Source: an uncultured Muribaculaceae bacterium (GTDB lineage Bacteria > Bacteroidota > Bacteroidia > Bacteroidales > Muribaculaceae). Taken from it: a DNA stretch of 7,574 bases. Positions 6,448-7,574 of the stretch are shown here, in pieces. The notes below the pieces were generated by a model. The model worked only from the letters and a program-made list of their open reading frames with translations. It ran no database searches and was not told the DNA's origin. A program made the translations under genes and the position numbers. The number at the start of each line of letters is the position of its first letter. Positions within the stretch are counted from its first letter, which is position 1. The stretch is from the NCBI GenBank assembly GCA_910584735.1, contig CAJUBM010000128.1:1-7574 (forward strand). Reading direction: 5' to 3'.

Positions 6448-6960
6448 TCAAGTATGTTCACGGTAGATTTCCCAAAGGTTGTCCGTAAATCCGTAGCCGC
6501 AGCAATTCACACTGTCAATCATTTTCTTGATGCGTGGGTACAACTCCACATCAAGGCCATGCTCGCTGATGAACTTCATCGCTTTGTTGAAATTGTTTTC
6601 AACTGCCGTGTAAAATGGTGTGTCGTAGTCTCCGAATTGTCTTGTCAACTCGCATCCTTGTTCCACATAATAGAGCATGAGGTCGGCTGTCGCCTGTGGA
6701 TCCGGGTAAAGCTTCATGAAAGAGGAGACCAGTTTGTTGCACTCGCGGAAACTCGGGTCTTTCGGATAGCCGTTCCAACTGAAAAATTGATTGCGGATAG
6801 CCTTTTTATATTTCTCCAGTTCCTTTTGGACATCCGGTTCAAGATAGAATTCAAGCCACGACTTGGCTTCCTTGCTCACGCTGTATAACTCAAGCATCAC
6901 GTCAACGACCTGCTCCTTGGTCATTGACAGCATATGTTTCTTTAATTTGGCCTTTGACAT
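6448..6960 (-). CDS. DUF6155 family protein
   Basis: This 170-residue protein, probably soluble and largely helical, matches my recollection of DUF6155, a Bacteroidota family of unknown function. Its N-terminal block is typical: MSKAKLKKHMLSMTKEQVVD, then LELYSVSKEAKSWLEFYLEP at 23-42. Other visible features are a Lys/Glu-rich segment at 44-56, a central region with SFMKLYPDP at 80-88, and a C-terminal DSVNCCGYGFTDNLWEIY at 149-166. There is no signal peptide or membrane span, and no catalytic motif I can name. Length agrees with the family and the frame is intact. The start at 6960 lies 18 bp after the end of a winged-helix pseudogene on the same strand, and a methylase remnant follows downstream, so the gene is an intact survivor in a decayed locus. 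Confidence 0.8.
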   Translation of the reverse strand: MSKAKLKKHMLSMTKEQVVDVMLELYSVSKEAKSWLEFYLEPDVQKELEKYKKAIRNQFFSWNGYPKDPSFRECNKLVSSFMKLYPDPQATADLMLYYVEQGCELTRQFGDYDTPFYTAVENNFNKAMKFISEHGLDVELYPRIKKMIDSVNCCGYGFTDNLWEIYREHT

Positions 6961-6978
6961 GGTTCTGCAAATATGACT

Positions 6979-7307
6979 TTACTTTAGAACAATCCATATG
7001 ACGGTTTTGGCTGAACCTTGTCTTGCGATGTAGCCGTTCTTTCTAAGTTCGCTGATGCGCGTGTGATTGAAGATTCCGACACACCCAATGACTTAATCAG
7101 TTCTGAATACGTTATGTTCGGATTGGAACGAATGGCTTACTCGCTGAAAGATGGAGGATAAATTCTTTACACCGTCATCAATTATATTATATTTACACCG
7201 TCGTTTAGACCGTCATTTGCTCGGTCAGGAATTTCATTATCCGGTGTTAAAGTGTCATATACACCGTCGGACTTCGCGTTTATTCCTGTTTTCGTCACTT
7301 TTTTGTC
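6979..7307 (-). pseudogene. Broken winged-helix C-terminus of an AlbA_2/divergent-AAA-type protein
   Basis: Several minus-strand frames together spell one protein tail. One reads ANDGLNDGVNII and stops at 7182-7184. Another resumes IDDGVKNLSSIF. A third, after a TAA at 7137-7139, reads AIRSNPNITYSELIKSLGVSES. After a further frameshift near 7062-7072, the last reads TRISELRKNGYIARQGS and AKTVIWIVLK, then TAA at 6979-6981. NDGVN-type repeats followed by NPNITYSEL...LGVSE and a closing recognition helix and wing are typical of the C-terminus of ATP-binding proteins with an AlbA_2 (divergent AAA-4) domain. Such proteins often sit in type I restriction loci. At least three disruptions make it non-functional. 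The N-terminal body is absent; upstream sequence changes to an insertion element. Confidence 0.65.
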
Positions 7308-7352
7308 TTAAAAATTTAAATTGCATATTATCAACAGTATAGTACTTTACGG

Positions 7353-7384
7353 TTTGGTAATTTGGGTAACGCGGAGTAAATTTG
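7353..7384 (+). promoter_or_regulatory. Bacteroidota-type promoter before the transposase
   Basis: TTTG at 7353-7356 and TAAATTTG at 7377-7384 are separated by 20 nt, which agrees with the Bacteroidota -33/-7 consensus in both elements and in spacing. The expected transcription start would fall at or next to the transposase ATG at 7389, implying a leaderless or nearly leaderless message. Confidence 0.55.
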
Positions 7385-7388
7385 CGTT

Positions 7389-7538
7389 ATGTTTGTCAAC
7401 CGAAGCAAGAATAAATCGGGTACCGTAAGCGTACGCGTCCTTCAAAAAAGAGGGCGCAACAACGTCTTGATTAAAAGTTTCGGTAGTTCCAGAGATGAAA
7501 AAGAGATAGAGCGGATGGTCGCTGTAGCTAACACTTGA
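7389..7538 (+). pseudogene. IS1634-like transposase, N-terminal fragment cut by another insertion
   Basis: The plus strand encodes 49 codons beginning MFVNRSKNKSGTVSVRV and including SFGSSRDEKEIERM. This is the conserved N-terminus of IS1634-family (IS4-superfamily, DDE) transposases, which open MFVR.K.NKSG.VSVQV and then have a GSS.D..EIE motif. A full-length protein would be several hundred residues long. Here the frame ends at TGA 7536-7538, exactly where a different repeated sequence begins, so the stop belongs to an inserted element. The catalytic DDE domain is not in this window. The left terminal inverted repeat should lie shortly upstream, between about 7310 and 7350, but I cannot define it without the other end. 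Confidence 0.7.
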
Positions 7539-7574
7539 AAAGGGACCCGGGAAGAACATTTGAAAAGGGACCCA
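7536..7574. mobile_element. Probable end of an IS21-family element (partial, runs off the window)
   Basis: The segment begins TGAAAAGGGACCC and repeats TTGAAAAGGGACCC 25 bp later (7535-7548 and 7560-7573). IS21-family elements start with TG and carry multiple short terminal repeats, often of the form TGAAAAnnGACCC, that serve as transposase-binding sites. The position exactly at the break in the transposase frame supports insertion. The istA/istB genes and the other end lie outside the window. Confidence 0.55.

Noticed and set aside
6265..6888. 207-codon plus-strand open frame
   Set aside because: It is antisense to the DUF6155 gene for most of its length. The minus-strand frame has recognisable family motifs and the plus-strand frame has none.
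7160..7270. Spaced CACCGTC/GACCGTC motifs looking like iterons or a CRISPR-like array
   Set aside because: Spacing is irregular and the repeats are explained as antisense of NDGV/DDGV codons in the winged-helix remnant.
7347..7559. 70-codon minus-strand open frame
   Set aside because: It is antisense to the clearly recognisable transposase N-terminus on the plus strand.

Overview
The window looks like a Bacteroidota (Bacteroidales) chromosome segment, possibly Muribaculaceae-like. That placement is inferred from protein style (a Bacteroides-type LysR regulator, a split ThrE exporter, a flavin reductase-rubredoxin fusion, DUF6155), from start codons without strong Shine-Dalgarno sequences, and from TAnnTTTG-type -7 promoter boxes. 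No 16S rRNA or other definitive marker is present.

Bases 1-4440 are an orderly core-like block, all on the minus strand. In transcription order it holds a possible small single-pass membrane protein (4440-4207), the two halves of a split threonine/serine exporter (4235-3414 and 3370-2861), a LysR-type regulator (2804-1902) and a secreted S41 C-terminal processing protease (1783-122). The first four lie close together or overlap and may share a transcript. LysR and the protease each also have a candidate promoter of their own.

Bases 4441-5810 hold a divergent, then convergent pair. A plus-strand gene (4650-5066) encodes a small protein with a FVFGSN...GGAA signature that resembles macro domains, and it is preceded by a perfect 17-bp-arm inverted repeat. 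It converges on a minus-strand flavin reductase-rubredoxin fusion (5786-5139), and a hairpin terminator sits between the two.

Bases 5810-7574 are visibly poorer in G+C (20 of 60 at 7141-7200, against 38 of 60 at 661-720) and are accessory and decaying. Reading the minus strand, there is a broken winged-helix C-terminus of the kind found on AlbA_2/divergent-AAA ATP-binding proteins (7307-6979), then an intact DUF6155 gene (6960-6448), then a degraded N-6 adenine DNA methylase (HsdM-like) fragment (6191-5866). These appear to be remains of a type I restriction-modification or defence locus. At the right edge, a plus-strand IS1634-like transposase (from 7389) is cut after 49 codons by what looks like the end of an IS21-family element, whose first bases supply the stop codon and carry a repeated TTGAAAAGGGACCC motif.

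I see no rRNA, tRNA or CRISPR array. The clearest non-routine signals are the decayed restriction island with one surviving gene, the nested insertion, and the long inverted repeat upstream of the macro-like gene.
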